The notes beneath the pieces were generated by a model, which was not told the origin of the DNA, searched no databases, and worked only from the letters and a program-made list of their open reading frames with translations. A DNA stretch of 6,294 nucleotides from Gammaproteobacteria bacterium (GTDB taxonomy: Bacteria > Pseudomonadota > Gammaproteobacteria > Pseudomonadales > Litorivicinaceae): NCBI GenBank assembly GCA_002705325.1, contig PAFS01000034.1, positions 4,446-10,739 on the forward strand, given 5' to 3'. The translations under genes and the position numbers were made by a program. Shown here in pieces: positions 5,943 to 6,294 of the stretch (its first letter is position 1; every line of letters begins with the position of its first letter).

Positions 5943-5972
5943 GCGGCTTGACGAGAGAACTTACCAAGTCGC
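5943..5972. repeat. Imperfect inverted repeat in the divergent promoter region
   Basis: GCGGCTTG (5943-5950) and CAAGTCGC (5965-5972) are complementary at seven of eight positions, around a 14-base spacer. The centre-to-centre distance of the arms, 22 bp or about two helical turns, would suit a dimeric regulator. It could also be a chance match. Confidence 0.3.
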
Positions 5973-6083
5973 TCATAGTGATAATGATGTTCGCTTTCAT
6001 TTTGCATATGGGACTACGATCTGAGAAGTATTGGTTTCCCGGGACTGTGTTTGGTACATCTACCTATAGCAATTGACCTATAT

Positions 6084-6087
6084 GAGG
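6084..6087 (+). promoter_or_regulatory. Ribosome binding site for the SDR gene
   Basis: GAGG (within GAGGAAA) lies 10 bases upstream of the ATG at 6098. The nearby ATG at 6082 is in another frame and overlaps this site, so 6098 is the start. Confidence 0.55.
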
Positions 6088-6097
6088 AAACCGAGAA

Positions 6098-6294
6098 ATG
6101 AGTCTTAAGGATAAAGTTGCTGTTGTTACCGGCGCAGGACGAAACATCGGGGAGGCGATTGCACACAGATTAGCCGACGACGGTGCGGCTATCGCTGTCG
6201 TGGACCTCGACCAGGGGCGGGCTGATAAGGTCGTTGCGGATTTAAGCAGAAAGGGTATATCGACAGCGGCATTTGTTTGCGACGTGTCGAGCCC
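6098..6294 (+). CDS. Short-chain dehydrogenase/reductase, N-terminal part (3' truncated by window edge)
   Basis: The first 65 residues of a classical SDR oxidoreductase are present, and the frame is open to the window end. The N-terminal Rossmann fold shows VAVVTGAGRNIGEAIA (7-22), the dinucleotide-binding TGxxxGxG region. Its second glycine is replaced by Asn16 (TGAGRNIG instead of TGAGRGIG). An Asp at residue 36 ends the second strand (VVDLD), which in this family favours NAD(H) over NADP(H). A CDV motif at 61-63 follows, where the adenine-binding Asp normally lies. The catalytic Ser-Tyr-Lys lies beyond the window. The gene is divergent from the Pht5-like operon and probably shares its control region, so it may act on an alcohol/ketone intermediate of the same pathway, for example as a ring-diol or keto-acid dehydrogenase. 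The substrate is unknown. Confidence 0.88.
   Translation, partial: MSLKDKVAVVTGAGRNIGEAIAHRLADDGAAIAVVDLDQGRADKVVADLSRKGISTAAFVCDVSS

Larger units (their letters stand above)
5827..6097. promoter_or_regulatory. Divergent intergenic control region
   Basis: These 271 bp separate the four-gene minus-strand operon from the plus-strand SDR gene and should hold promoters for both. The part nearest the Pht5-like gene (about 5841-5870) is AT-rich, as expected for a leader or core promoter. I could not identify a convincing -35/-10 pair on either strand. A 9-bp direct repeat and an imperfect inverted repeat are present and listed separately. Open stretches of 46 codons (minus, 5860-6000) and 29 codons (plus, from 5987) lack ribosome sites and look like chance. 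Confidence 0.6.

Noticed and set aside
5948..5985. Plus-strand promoter from TTGACG (5948-5953) and GATAAT (5980-5985)
   Set aside because: The spacing is 26 bp, far from the 16-18 bp needed for a sigma-70 promoter.
5860..6000. 46-codon open frame on the minus strand in the intergenic region
   Set aside because: No ribosome site precedes it, it has no recognisable features, and it overlaps the repeats that look regulatory; a leader peptide is possible but unsupported.

Overview
The window looks like an accessory catabolic locus of a heterotrophic bacterium, most likely a proteobacterium. The reasons are a tripartite tricarboxylate transporter (TTT; TctC/TctA/TctB), a 4,5-dihydroxyphthalate decarboxylase (Pht5)-like protein, two class II aldolase-fold proteins, and tight gene packing at roughly balanced GC. 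The species cannot be told from the sequence, and no rRNA, tRNA, CRISPR array or mobile element is visible.

Layout. Positions 1-2460 (+ strand) hold the 3' end of a TctC-type periplasmic solute-binding protein gene, a strong GC-rich hairpin, then tctA and tctB overlapping by 4 bp. A short gap (2461-2514) with a hairpin separates this from a convergent operon on the - strand. Read in its transcription direction, from about 5826 down to 2515, that operon holds a Pht5-like decarboxylase, two class II aldolase/adducin-family proteins, and a shikimate/quinate dehydrogenase-like oxidoreductase, with gaps of 12, 6 and 6-9 bp. A 271 bp divergent intergenic region (5827-6097) with a direct and an inverted repeat follows. 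Then a + strand SDR oxidoreductase begins and runs off the window edge.

How the genes may work together (inference). The TTT system would import an organic acid. The cytoplasmic enzymes have the chemistry to oxidise or reduce a ring hydroxyl/keto group (AroE-like and SDR) and to decarboxylate, or cleave by retro-aldol reaction, a polyhydroxylated carboxylic acid (Pht5-like and class II aldolase folds). Pht5 (periplasmic-binding-protein fold) and the 3,4-dihydroxyphthalate decarboxylase PhtC (class II aldolase fold) are both known to produce protocatechuate from dihydroxyphthalates. Having both folds in one operon with an AroE homolog whose substrate-contact residues differ, and with no ring-hydroxylating or ring-cleaving oxygenase in the window, suggests catabolism of an uncharacterised aromatic or hydroaromatic acid. 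The exact substrate cannot be deduced from this window.
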